Source of the DNA: Owenia fusiformis
Taxonomy: Eukaryota > Annelida > Polychaeta > Sabellida > Oweniidae
Reading direction: 5' to 3'
Assembly (NCBI GenBank): GCA_903813345.2
Contig: CAIIXF020000008.1
Span: 10,755,278 to 10,819,277, forward strand
DNA: 64,000 nucleotides
The notes beneath the pieces were generated by a model. The model worked only from the letters and a program-made list of their open reading frames with translations. It searched no databases and was not told the origin of the DNA. Shown in pieces: positions 43,205 to 56,700 of this stretch (within the stretch, counting starts at the first letter, position 1; each line of letters begins with the position of its first letter). The translations under genes and the position numbers were made by a program.

Positions 43205-44618
43205 AAGAAGTAATATGCTTTATCTTTACAGTATTCACATACCAAATATGAACAAAATCGCTCCACTACTTTTCGAGTTAAAGTAAAATACTTTAAAATG
43301 GTGGAAATGTTTCAAAATGGCCGCCTTCTAACAAAAGTGTCATTAGACAGTGTGCCATGCTTATAGTATTCACATACCAAATATGAACAAAATCGCTCCA
43401 CTACTTTTCCAGTTACAGCAAAATCGTAAAATAATGAGTAAAGGCCAAGTAAAATATGTTTAAATGGAGGCCATTTTTCAAAATGGCCACCTTCTACAAA
43501 AAGTGTCATTAGACAGTGTGCCATGCTTATTGTATTCACAAATCAAATATGAACAAAATAGCTCCACTACTTTTCGAGTTATAGTAAAATACGTTAAAAT
43601 GGCCGCCATTTTCGAGTTACAGCAAAATCGTAAAATAACGAGTAAAGGCCGAGTAAAATATGTTTAAATGGCCACCTCCTACCAGAAGTGTCATCAGACA
43701 GTGAGCCATGCTTATAGTATTCACATACCAAATATGAACAAAATCGCTCCACTACTTCTTGAGTTACAGCAAAAATCGTAAAATAACGAGTAAAGGCCGC
43801 CATTTTTCAAGATGGCTTCCATGTGCTTCTTTAATATCTATATTTCTAGCTTTATCAATGCCCTATGTAATTTTCACCTAAAATTACTGTAAAATCGGCA
43901 CTAAAATGGCCCCCATTTTTAAATGAGCGGCCATTTTGAAAATCGGCTTTTGAGCAGAACTTCTACTCCCATAGGGTATATGTGTACAAAATATGAACAG
44001 AATCGGGCCAACAGTATGAGTTATTGCCCGGACGGACAGACATACGTAGGGATGGACGGACAGAGGCGTTCCCTATATCCCTCTGAACTTCGTTCGATGG
44101 GATAATAATAAGCCACTCCTATCAACTAAATAAATCAAAGTCATATTCCCCTCAGTTCCTTTCACCTACCTGTCAACTCACCACAATACAACAACAAGAA
44201 TAAAATGTGTAAAATATCACCAAATGTCTGGTTGTAAAGACAGGAATCAAAAACAAACAATTACACACATACCTTTGAGACACTATAAAACCTATTATTT
44301 CGACAGAATGTTTTGGTAACCTAAAACATTTCAGTCATGTGAGAATACACATGATAAAACATATTTTGAAACTTTACTTGGGGTCTTTAATTAATCTGAA
44401 GCACAGCTATACCTTAATAACCAACAGGCTCATATGTCAAATAGATTGCAGTCTACAATACTGTTATAATAGTCTATAATGGAAAACAGAAAAAAGCAGG
44501 TATGATTTTTCTTTAAGAAACTAAAATGCTAATAAACTCAATAATCAATAGCCTTTATCATTCTCATTATTTTTGAACATGAATATCAGTGAATTGATGT
44601 TAATAAATAATGATTTAG

Positions 44619-44745
44619 ATGAAAGATATTCCACGCATATGGTTCAGGAAGAAAGCAACACTAATTTTTGCGCTGGACATTGATAAAGATGGAATACTCT
44701 CATATGAAGACGCAATGACAGTAGTAGATCGAATCATTAAATCAG
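44619..44745 (+). CDS. EF-hand gene exon 1 (first calcium loop)
   Basis: Codes MKDIPRIWFRKKATLIFAL, the loop DIDKDGILSYED and AMTVVDRIIKS. Donor GTAGGC at 44746, phase 1. Position 12 of the loop is Asp instead of the usual Glu. In-frame TAG precedes the ATG immediately. Confidence 0.82.
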
Positions 44746-47700
44746 GTAGGCAAACTGACTAACAATCCATATAAAAGGGCTTTCTTTGTTACATATCGGG
44801 TGTCCCAAAAAATGAGGCACTTTTCGACAAGTATTTTCATGGAAACTGATTGACAAAATTTACTGATCATACTCATACAACTAGATAATGGCAACTCCAC
44901 GGAGTAGCAAATCCCAACGAACACTATATAAATCATCAATCTGTACAGTCACAATGTAATATTTACCATCTACTCTTACCTCCAATAAATATCTTAAATC
45001 ATTGTAGTATCATGTAACCATACTTTCAAGATAACTCTAAGTAATGGCAAATTTCTGCTCTAGTCAGCCATTTTGAATTTTCAGAGGAGCAAATAAGAAA
45101 AACAATGCCATGATTGTGATCTACTCTGAAATACCTTCAATTTGAGTATAATATAGCCATACTTTTAAGAGAACAGAAAATAATTGCGAAATCCAGCATT
45201 AGGCAGCCATATTGAATTTCTGATTCTGAAATTTCTGAATTTCCGACGCTACAATATTTACAATCTACTCTAAATTTCCTTTCATTTGAGTATAATAAAG
45301 CTATACTTCAAAAACATCTCAAAATTAACGCAAATTCCTGTTTTCCCAGTCCCCCATTTACGGCCCCTGGGGGTCAGGGTGAAAAACCCGGGACAAATGT
45401 AAAATAGATAGATGTTGTTAATATATTACCAAAATTTCAAATAATAATATACATTATTTTGGTTTAAAATGAAAAACATACGACTTTTGCGAAAAATTCC
45501 CGCCATTTTTAAACTGGTGGCCATCTTGAAAAAACATTTTTTTGAGTAAAACTATTCACCAATATACATCTTTCCACCAAATATGAAGAAAATCTGTCAA
45601 CTAGTATTCGAGTTATCTTCCGGACGGACGGACGGACTGACGGACAGACGGACTCCCGCAGAGTCCTTTGTGCAATTTTTTCCTTGTGCTGTGCAATTAG
45701 ATTAGCGGGTTGCACATTCTAGTACAGTCCACAGTGCCAAATCTGTCTAAGTTATAATGGACAATGTTAAGCATATCAAAATTGATACGGGGTGCGATTG
45801 TTCTTTATGAATGTGAGGTGCACTGGTTATGAAAACTGACCAACTTCTGGGTTGCACCACAGAAGTAGGTAGAAACCCCAGAAGGGTATATCTGAACGCA
45901 TGGCGCACAGCACTAAGGACTCTGTGGGAGAGCGGACGGACGGACGGACGGACGGACTGACTGACTGACGGACAGACGGACGGCTTCACTATATCCCTAC
46001 AGAACTTCGTTCGTTGAGATAAAAAAGCCCAAGAGTATCATTATGAAGGTATAAAAATATGAAAAAGATCAGATAAATGTTATGTGAGGACTAAGAAATT
46101 CAAGATGGCATGCCAAAAATCCCATACTTGAGCAATGCAATGAGAACTTCATAGCATTTGTACCAAAAATTGGAAGCAAATCATCAAGTAATTTCTCAGC
46201 AATAGATGAGCAAAGTTCTTGAAAACTTTACTTAAGGGTATTTTCTGCTAGTGCTATGAATATGTAAGAGATTGGTCTCATAGTATGTGTGAATTTGTCA
46301 AAATAATGTCATGTCAAAATGACCAATATGAATGTAAAAGTTACTTTTTAATCCATTTCCAAGCAAAATTACTTTTCCGTATTATTACTCTTAAAATATC
46401 ACCTCCAATGAATTTTGAGAATGAATGGATCTAAAATATTTGGGAACAATGAAACAAATTAATTAGACATGACGCACAGACAAGCTATTTTGACTGATTG
46501 ACAGATGCTATCACCTGGTTAAAACACTATAGAGGCCTCATCGCAGAGCTTCTGTATGCAGATTTTTGACATGCTATTTTGAATTGCTTAATTCTCACAG
46601 AATATTGACTTCATCTTTTTTATACTTTTACAACTTGTTAATGATACTCTTAGGCTACTTTGTACGATTTTCAATTATGTCAAAAATTGCTCATTTTTTG
46701 GACACCCGGTATAAATATATCGCAAACACGAAGGTTCCAATGCACTATTGGGAAGTTGAGAGTGTCAGCTTAAAGAATCTAACCTCCATTCAAATTTTCA
46801 CTGAATGTAAAATTAGGTATAAAGCTTTCATCACCATGGGGTAAAATTAAGAAATCAATCATGCTTTTTCAATCAAAAAGTATTTTGAGAATCAGTTTCT
46901 ATTTTGAATCTAAATGTCCATAACAACTATCTGTTATGTCGAAGAAAGTATTTATTAGAATCACTCCATAAGACATTATAAATGCTTGAGATGGAATTCT
47001 GCATTAGAATAAAATAATAAAATGATGCTGTATGAGTAAATAGGTGTGGCAAATAAGATCAAATGTCAAATATTTGGCTTAATGGATTCCATTTGGATTT
47101 GATGGATTCCACCTTGATATGTGGTGTATCTGTATTACCCATACCACTTGTTAAAATTTTGTGTAGTGCTCCTTTGGAATTGATCATAGCATTGGTAAGT
47201 ATAACTAGATTTGTAAATTGAACAAAGTTCAATTTAAGACTCCAGATTGATTTACTTGAGTAGGTAGCTGAGTAAGTAACTGAGTAGCAAGCTGAGTAAG
47301 TAGATGATTAAGTAATTGAGTGAGTAGCTGAGTAGGTAGCTGAGAAGGAAGCTGAGTAAGCAGCTGAGTAGGTAGCTGAGTAAGTAGCTGAGTAAGTAGC
47401 AGAGTAGGTAGCCGAGAAGTAGGTAGCTAAGTAGGTAGCTAAGTAGGTATCCGAGTGGTATGTAGGTAGGTAGGTAAGTAGGAATTTTCGACCGAAAGTC
47501 GGATTGAAATTTGGTTTGCAGATTCAGATTCCTGGGAAAATTCTACCCTTATTTCATAACTCATACATTAAATTTGGAGATTTTTTTATTTTGACCCACT
47601 TTTAGGACGCCATATCTCAAAAATGGGTCAAAATACTTTCTGACGGCAAAAGGCTATCACTATTAGCACACTATTTTCTACCTGTATACGAAATTTTGAA

Positions 47701-50700
47701 GCAAATCCTAAAAGTGTAGTGCCAGAATCGTAAAAATAAGGAAAAACTATGAATTTGACCTAGATTTTGACCTAGGCATTTTGGTGTCCAAATATTGAAA
47801 CTAGGTAGCTTTTGAGGTCCCATTCTTTTATAGGAATTCATTATCTTAAGCTGTACTCAGTCTATATCTCGTATTTTACACTTCAAAAAAATCTTTTTTC
47901 CTTGACTTTCTATCAGGATACCATCAGATCAATTTTTCTCGAAATTTCAAAACGCCATAACTTCCTAACGGGAAGTCGGATCGAAATATGGTTTGCAGAT
48001 TCGGATTCCTGAGAAAATTCTATACTTTATTCATAACTCATACGTTGAGTTTGGAGAAATTTTTATTTTGACCTACTTTTCGGACACCATATCTCAAAAG
48101 TGGGTCAAAATACTTTCTGACGGCAAAAGGCTACCACTATAAGCACACTCTTGGCTATATGTATACAAAATTTCGAAGAATATAATTAATCTGTAGTGTC
48201 AGAATCGCAAAAATAAGGAAAAACTTTGAATTTGACCTAGATTTTGACCTAGGCATTTTGGTGTCCAAAATTTTATGAAAAGAAGGTCTTGAGGTCCCTT
48301 TCTTTTATGGGCTTCCATTATGTTTAGCTGTGCTTAGTCTATATCTCGTATTTTACACTTCAAAAAAATATTTTTTCCCATTGAATTAACATGGGGCACC
48401 GAATTTAGCGATTTTTGAATTTTCAAAACGCCATAACTTCCGAACGGGAAGTCGAATCGAAATTTGGTTTTCAGATTCGGAATCCTGAGAAAATTTTCTA
48501 TAAGACTGATATCCTGAACATTGGATTCGGAGAACTTTTTTTTGGACCTCGTTTTCGGACACTGATATCTCGAAATCGGTTTGAGATACCAAAAAACTAA
48601 ATCGACCCTAGCTTTCCTACTTTTTTATGAGGAACACAATGAAAAAAACCCGGATCAAAAATATTGAAGGACGACCGAGATAATGGGAAAAAGTGACAAA
48701 GTACTGGATTTGACCTAGTTCTTGACCTTTGACCTAGATAAAAATTTGACCTAATTTCCCATAATCCCAGATACATTCCCTAGTTGATCATGTAAGCAGC
48801 TTAAAGTAAGTTCTTCTAGTTGGTGAGAAATCTTGTAAGGAGGAAGAATAAGAAAAAAAAAAATAATAATAATAATAATAAGAAAACTGGCAAAAGCAAT
48901 AGACTCCAGATTTTCATCTGGAGTCTAATAATTATAAGCACATATTCAAAAAGATGAAAAGGTCAAAAGAGATATAATGATACCTAATATTAAGTCAAAG
49001 GTGCATATTCTCACGCTTGCTGCAATCTTTAATAATATTCTCAGGAGAAAAAATTAGTAATTTGTATTCAACTTGTACATTCCTAAATACACATATTACA
49101 CGAATGTACACACTATTTTCAAATATCAAATACATCATTTCTACCGAAAACAAAAATTCTGATGCATTTTGTAACATAATGTGGTCACTGCACTTAATGA
49201 GTCCTATCTCAGCCTATCTGGGTTCAAACTCTCCAAAGTATAATTTGACATTGAATTAGTTATTGTAAACCTAAAAATAATCCACTCTGGCTATAGGGTT
49301 ATTTGTCATTTTGAAACTGATTTTCATAAAATTAATAAATGATCAATTGGAGATGAAAGGGTTCTATTTTGCATTCATTAAAGATTTGAATGGAGATCAG
49401 ATTCTTAAAGCTGACGCTATTTAAACTTTCCAACAGTGTATTGGAACCTTAGTGCAGAGATGATCATGTATATCACCCTAATTTGCTCTTCTACAATATG
49501 ACAATTCAGACAATTGAGAAGGTCAAAAAGGTCATTAAAGGTCACATCTCAAATGTATAGTCAGATTTGAACTTTTGAGAACTTGTAGAGGATTTTGAAA
49601 AAAATTGATCAATGGCTTAAAACGTCGTATTAATACGTCACATTGGCGATAGGTGGCGCATCCCCTATTATCGCCCAAATTCAGTCAATTTTACTTCCGG
49701 TTTATTTTTCTGCCTCAGAAACTTTTCGGAGTTTAAAGATCGAATTATGGAGGTTTGGAGTCTCAAACAGGGATAAAAAGGCGGATTTGGTGGAAAGGTA
49801 ATATTACTTTTTATATTCATCAAGAAATCGATTATGTTACGTGACATATGTTCGAAAAAACTAGATTTATTTTGATTTGAAGAGAAAATATTTCAAATAT
49901 AACGCTTCACCGTTCAGCCTAAAACAGAATATTATCACAATTCCTCGTCTGATTTTGCTGTTAAGGGCGGCTTATACTAATTAATTGGTGTTGTCGTATG
50001 CTGCCCGGTAATGATGAGTTGGAATATCAAGAGTCTTGACAATACATGCACTGGCGGATCCAGGGAGGGGGGCATGGGGTCCGGCCCCTTTTTTGAACCT
50101 TCAAAAATGATATGTAGACTATGTTTATGTATTTTAAAACCTTAAAACAGCTTCATACTATCTTATTCAAGCTTTATCATGTTTCAGATTCGAAGTGTAA
50201 TGGCAAGAGATGGCCTCCAGGGAACTGTAGTGTCACATGCTGGACAGATATGAAAAGGAAGCTAAATTCAATATACCATGTGGGAAGCTGAATTGTTGTG
50301 GCAAATTCCAGGGTTGTTACTGTTAGAGAATTATACAGACAGACCTTTCACAGAATACTTGATTAAGAATAAATTAGTAAGTTTTTCTTATGATTGATTT
50401 TGAATACTAGTATTATTAAAGTGTGAGGTAGATTTCCACAAGTCCATTTTATAAAATCCTCAAATGAAATATAAAACTATTTTATTTTATTGAACATTAC
50501 AGGTAATGCATTTAATGTGCTTTTTTCCGAACACAAATAAATCCAAAATATAATATAAAAATTGATTTATTAAACCTTTTAGGCCTAATTGTTTTAAGTT
50601 TAGGGGAACACTTTGTATGCCTTTCATGTTAACTGATCTTGGTTAGCCATCTGTAATATGTAAATATGCACTGCAACATTTGAATTATTATTGTAGTTTT

Positions 50701-53700
50701 CAATACTATATCTAGTACTGTGTTGTTAATTCAGGATTACTTCTAATTACTTTCTTATTACTCATTGCAGGTGACACAAGAAAAGAGAGTCTATCAAAAA
50801 GAGCATAATTGATCAGTTCAACCCAAAGGAATGGTATGATCAGCAGGAGTGGCGACTAAAAGCATGACAGTTTGGAATAATAATTCACATGAAAGACTAA
50901 CATAATGCAATATATATATAACAGTAATTTTACTATAAAGCTTCATTAAAGTTAAAAAATGGCAATAGAAAATTTTGAAAATGAGTACAAGGAAAAAGAA
51001 AAAACTGGTATCTGTGAAAGGTATGCATATTTCGAATATAATTGTGAAGGTTTCCTAATGCATTCAGACGCCTGTTCCACCATTTGATTCAATGCCAGGA
51101 GAAGTGTACCAAAAACATGGAAACTATTTTGAGCATCTAATTTATATCAAATAGTGTACTAGGACTATAAGACTGACCTTTATACAGGAAGCAGCTTAGA
51201 AAGATATTTATAAATTGACTTATTAACATTTATTGCGCTTTAAATCATCTGCCCCACCTGCCCAAAACATGAGTTACCATAGTAACCATATTTTTGGTCC
51301 AATAAGGGGAAAGTGCATGAAAGTTGTTCCATTAATTGCTGTATTCATTTGACATATTCTGTGAAAATCTCAAATAAAGAATCACAAAACTTGACTTTGC
51401 ATTTTTAGAGGATTTTTATCAGAACTTATTGATCGACCTAGTACTCGTATACATGTATAAAATTTTACAATAGAAGGCATGTGAGATTCATATATTTGTC
51501 AGCTGATGAGATATGTTTAACTCTTAAATGGATTTTGGACCCCAGAGTACATTTGCAATAATTTTGTAATAATTCTAATAATTTAATCTACATGAAATTT
51601 CATCTAATCGTTGTTTAATCTATTTCCTTTCAGATAAAACAACCCAGATGTAAATCGCATGATAACTTTTTGTACAACCCTAGATCAAAGAACATCACTA
51701 TCACCAAAACATATATTCAAATAATATATTGTTATATGTAAATGCTACAAAATGTTCAAAACACTTTAGATACCTGACTCTTTATGATTAAGTTTACTCA
51801 TATTTTCTTGCATACAACATAAATAATCTATAGTACTATATATTATGAAAGGTAAGTGAATAACCTATTAAAACTGAAACCAGAATGAAAAAAAATTATC
51901 TGATTGCAGAGTTATTGTCAAACATGTGAAATAAATCCCTTAAAGGGTGTAAAAACATAAATCCAATTAAGGGCTAAATATTTTCCAGGTGTATATGTCC
52001 ATTGTACATGATGCATGTTATCCATTTCTAAAAATTTAAGTAGATCCCTTTGACAGATTTCTTTGAAACAAAATAGTTCTATATTAAAATTAAAAATATC
52101 CTTGCTTTTAACCCTCTAATTACTTTCAACTACTCAAATCAATTGACCTGATTTTAGCAAAAAATAAATCAATAAAAGACCATATTGTTTTTCCAAGTGG
52201 GAAAATGTCTAGTTAACTTTAAATAAATTATAACTCGGTGCATTTATTAGTATTGCTTTAAGACTGAGTGTGTACCCCACCTCTGTGTACAGTTTTCAAA
52301 TTCTAAATCACAAGGAAAGGTTACTCAGAGAGGGGGGATACACAATCTTGAGATAAGAGTAAAAAGACCCCTGGTGAAGTCCCCCATATCTTTATAAAAG
52401 CTCTAAGGGATTTGCCTGAAGTGAAAATACATCAAGGACTGCGTGAGCCATGTGTCACGTAAAAAAATACGGGTGCACCCCAGTTGTCCGAAACCCAGTT
52501 GTCCGAAACCCAGTTGTCCGAAACCCAGTTGTCCGAAACCCAGTTGTCCGAAACCCATTTTTCCGAAACCCAGTTCTCCGAAACCCAGTTGTCCAGACCC
52601 AGTTGTCCGAAAAATGTAGTCATAATTTACCAGATAAAGGGGGATGCACCTCAAGCCAGTTTCATGTCATGTATTTGGCAAAATTAATGGCATGGACGCA
52701 TTCTGATGTATAGATCTCTCTCTCACTTTGAATTGCATCCATTACACGGCGTTACCGGAATGACAGGAACGGGGGATTTATTTTACATTGTGATTCTAAA
52801 AAAGGTCATCAAAACACAATATATATTACGGAACAGTTGATCTTTTCTTATTCAATATATTTTATATAGGCAAAATAAAATGAAACATTTTGAAACCGAT
52901 AAAATAAGTTAACGCATAAAACTTTAAGAATAAACAGTACACATATTACGTTGTCAAAATGTTTCGTCGCATTTAATTTCTTAGTCTCTGTCTCTTATCA
53001 AATCGTAAAATGTAAAAGAACAAAACATTCTAAACGTAATCACTTGGGATTAACTGGAAACGAAGACAGGCTGTCCTCGTATCAAATTGGATGTTCTCCC
53101 ATTCGCAAGAAGTTTCATTTTCGCCATGTACTCACTTCATCTTTTTGAATTTAATCTCTATTTCTCGAACAGAGTACCTAAATGAAGAATAATTTTTGGT
53201 TTCAAAAGATGTACACGTCAACTTTACTAAATAAATGTCCACTGGCTTGGGAAAACTATTTCCCTTTTATGAACGCCCATCACACATTGGAAAAATGTTG
53301 TTCCCTCTCAAAAAGTCCCATGGGGCATAAAGAAAATTGGTTTAAAAATTGTAGACCCCTATGTATGTTAATATGTAAACGCCACTTTGCAATGAGAATA
53401 GCATAATTTAACTTTGTTTATTTGAAGATCTGTATCACCTGTATTTTTATCTTTCGACAGTTTTTATTAGGCTAAATACTAGCCCATGGAGGAATCGTTC
53501 AGTTGATATTTACTCTCAAATACACCCTTTACCAATGCAAGAGTGCTCGTTCATAGAGCTGGATGGATTGGAGTGAAATATGTCAAGTGGAACATTTTAG
53601 AGTGCCAAGACCAACTCATTAATGTTAAATGAACCTCTATAAGTGGGATACCTCCCATCCCACTTCATCCATTAACGATTAAGGCATTAACATTTACATT

Positions 53701-56700
53701 GTTACAGCCTGCCATTTGTTACAAACACCGGGTGCTGACCCCTTAAATACAGGGTCTGAAGCTCAAATCTAGGGTCAAATGGATGGCAGAATATATAACT
53801 GTTAAGCAATCTTTGCCATTTCAATATACAGTTAAAATATTAAGTGAGGCAAGCAGATGTACGTATATGTTAATACAAATGTAAGTTTAAGGTTTTATGA
53901 CTGTAAATTGAAGCATTATAGATTTTTGGATAAACATGCAAGTCCTAGAGACATATATTCAATCTTGCTTGAACTTATAGCAACTTAACATATTTGGAAT
54001 CATTTTGAATTAATCTTTGTGAAATTCAAAATAGTCAAATGCTGTTTCAACATACTTGGATTCTTTTAAAGCAATCCAAAAATAAAAAGTGGCCAATTTC
54101 AAATACAAACTTTTACATTACATTTATATTTGTTCATTTCTGAGGTCCGTAGAAATCAACTGGCTCAACAAGATTGAATCATTATTTGTCAATGTTTCAC
54201 GATCACTTTTCATTTGATATTACATCCTAGCACTATGAATAACATTTATAAATTGCCCTGATGTAAATAAAATGAAAAAAATATTATTTATCAACAGAAA
54301 TTTAAAATTCACCGTGCGGCTGCCGTGGGAAGTCCTATTGATCCTCATAAATTATCCCCTACTCATACCAAGTTAAAATGTGCCCATCGTGCGCCTAATG
54401 CTAATGGCGCTGTCACACTGGTCGTGTCCCGTCCCGTCTCTCAACGTACAAAGCATTCAGGCCAAAATTTAAGGAATAAGCTATAGTGAGCTGTTTCAGA
54501 ACGCCGTCTGAAACGCCTTCTGATTCTGAACCCACTGTATTCATTGGACGATGGGAGGTCGTCCCTGCTTACACTTTCAGTATCTGACCCTATTATCACA
54601 CCAAATTAGTTCTCACTACGCTCTCGAGAACGGGCTTAAACTGTATGGACGGATTGGAAGTACTTAGAACCGTTTGGGGTCTACTTGCCTTATGAAAGGG
54701 TAGTTCCAAAATTTCCACGTGGTCATCACTTTCTGCAATCACGCGGTCTTCGACCGTTAATTGGAATTTTTGACCTGCCAGATGCTTGAAAATCAAGGAT
54801 TGCGAGTCTCATACTGCACCGTTTTTCTTCCATTATACCATTAAAAGCAAAACAAAGTTGCCTTTCTGCCGGTGCATTACTTTATTGTAAAGAGTCTCTC
54901 GTTCTAGCAGCGTTTTGGTCCCCACTCCCCAGCTGTTAGAAGGCCTTCTTACAGCTTGGGACCAATATTACGCTGGAAGTAGGAACTCTGTTTAAGATGA
55001 TAACGTACCATCAGAAAGAGATTTTTGTCATGCTTTGAATGGAACAAGTTTGAAGAAAAACGGTGCAGTATGAGACTCGTAATCCTTGATTTTCAAATAT
55101 CCGGTAGGTCAAAAATTCAAATTAACGGTCGAAGTTAGGACCGCGTGGCAATTATATCGAGTGACAACGTACTAACGACGAACAGGACGTGGGGCAAAGG
55201 TTGAACTGTCTCAGAATGTATTGGGAACGAGGTAGAAATAAAGAATTCATATGAACGAGTCATGCAAGATACTAAAGAGATACAAATGCATTTTGATACT
55301 CAGTTTTTGGGCAATTAAAACTCCCTGTCTGCATTGAGTAGTTATTTATTGTCCGGTGTATAATTTTGAAACATTATCCTAATTTTTCACAAAACTTTTT
55401 TTTTGATTCTGCAATAGTTAATGGTTGACATCTATGGCACACTAAAAACGAATTTTTTATGCAGGGTACGTACATGATACAGATCAAATCTTGGCTCTAC
55501 TACAAACTATTACACACTTACTTCAACAGTTCAATATATCGCAAAACACAGTTTTGATTTTGAACAATATCACCAATGGGAGAAATTCTTAAATCTAAAT
55601 GTTTGGAAAGGAATACGTTTCTACTAAAACATACAAGCCTCTTATATTATGATGAAAAAAGGATAGACATCTGATATGTATATATGCCACATATATAAGT
55701 TATACGAAATGAGCATATTTTATTGATTTATCGAAAATTTGGACGAAATCTTAACAATGGGTGGTACTGAACAACCAAAATCTTCTTTTTAGATATTTTT
55801 CAGGGTAGAAATATTATCAATTGATATTGGAAAACATAATTAACCATATATATTATATAATCATTGTCACAGACGTCCATACGTTATTCTAATGAGATAG
55901 ATATTCCTTTCGCCAGAATATTCTCTTCGACTGTGATAATTGTCTAAAATGTTGGCGGCAGTCTTGAATTTTCACCAAGAAGGAGTGCGATTCGTGCTGG
56001 ACAATGCGGTTCAAAATTTGTAGAATGTCCATATAAGTCTATGTGCCGAGAATCTAGTAAGAATATATATATGATCGTGAACTTTCGGACCCATTATTGA
56101 CCGGGCTAACCGATGTCAACGTGATACCAATGTTATGCTGTCCTGATTCGTGAGGTTGCGACAAGATTCGTTACTTATAAGAAATTTAATTTTTTAATTT
56201 TCGGAGAACTGGGTTTCGGAGAACTGGGTTTCGGAGAACTGGGTTTCGGAGAACTGGGTTTCGGACAACTGGGTTTCGGACAACTGGGATGACCCCAAAA
56301 AAGACTAGTATGATGCCCATTTGAAGCGATGTCTTGCAAGTAGGCTAGCGATCAGCTGTTTCAATGCAAACAAAGCATAGGCATTATGTCCTTAAAAATA
56401 TCAGATGTGGTTCACATATTCAACATCTTAAAACATATGGTCTAGTATAAAACGATGGGTTTGAGTCTTCATATTGATGGAGTAATCAAATAAATATAAT
56501 AGTCATCATTTTAGACGGAGTAATCTTTCAGAATAAGCAACATATTTGTACAGAAAACAAAAACTTATTTTTTATGGCCTTATATCCTGGCACTTGTACA
56601 CATTCCTGAAGGGGGTCAACTCGGTGCATTCAATGACTTTCGGCAGCGTGAGGAACAACGATTTACAATTGCGTAAGTAGTCTAATTTATTTTTTCATTC

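Larger units (their letters stand above)
41961..44102 (+). mobile_element. GACGG-tailed repeat element interrupted by a LINE
   Basis: Same ends as the 4.2-5.2 kb copy (GGCAACGCCAAAGCGTAG; GTTCGATGGGAT). Without the LINE (42115-43204) it is about 1.05 kb. It contains several hairpin monomers. Confidence 0.82.

Noticed and set aside
52403-52713. GFGQLGFGQLG-type repeat protein
   Set aside because: Produced by a 15-bp minisatellite that is open in several frames on both strands; no start, splice or homology support.
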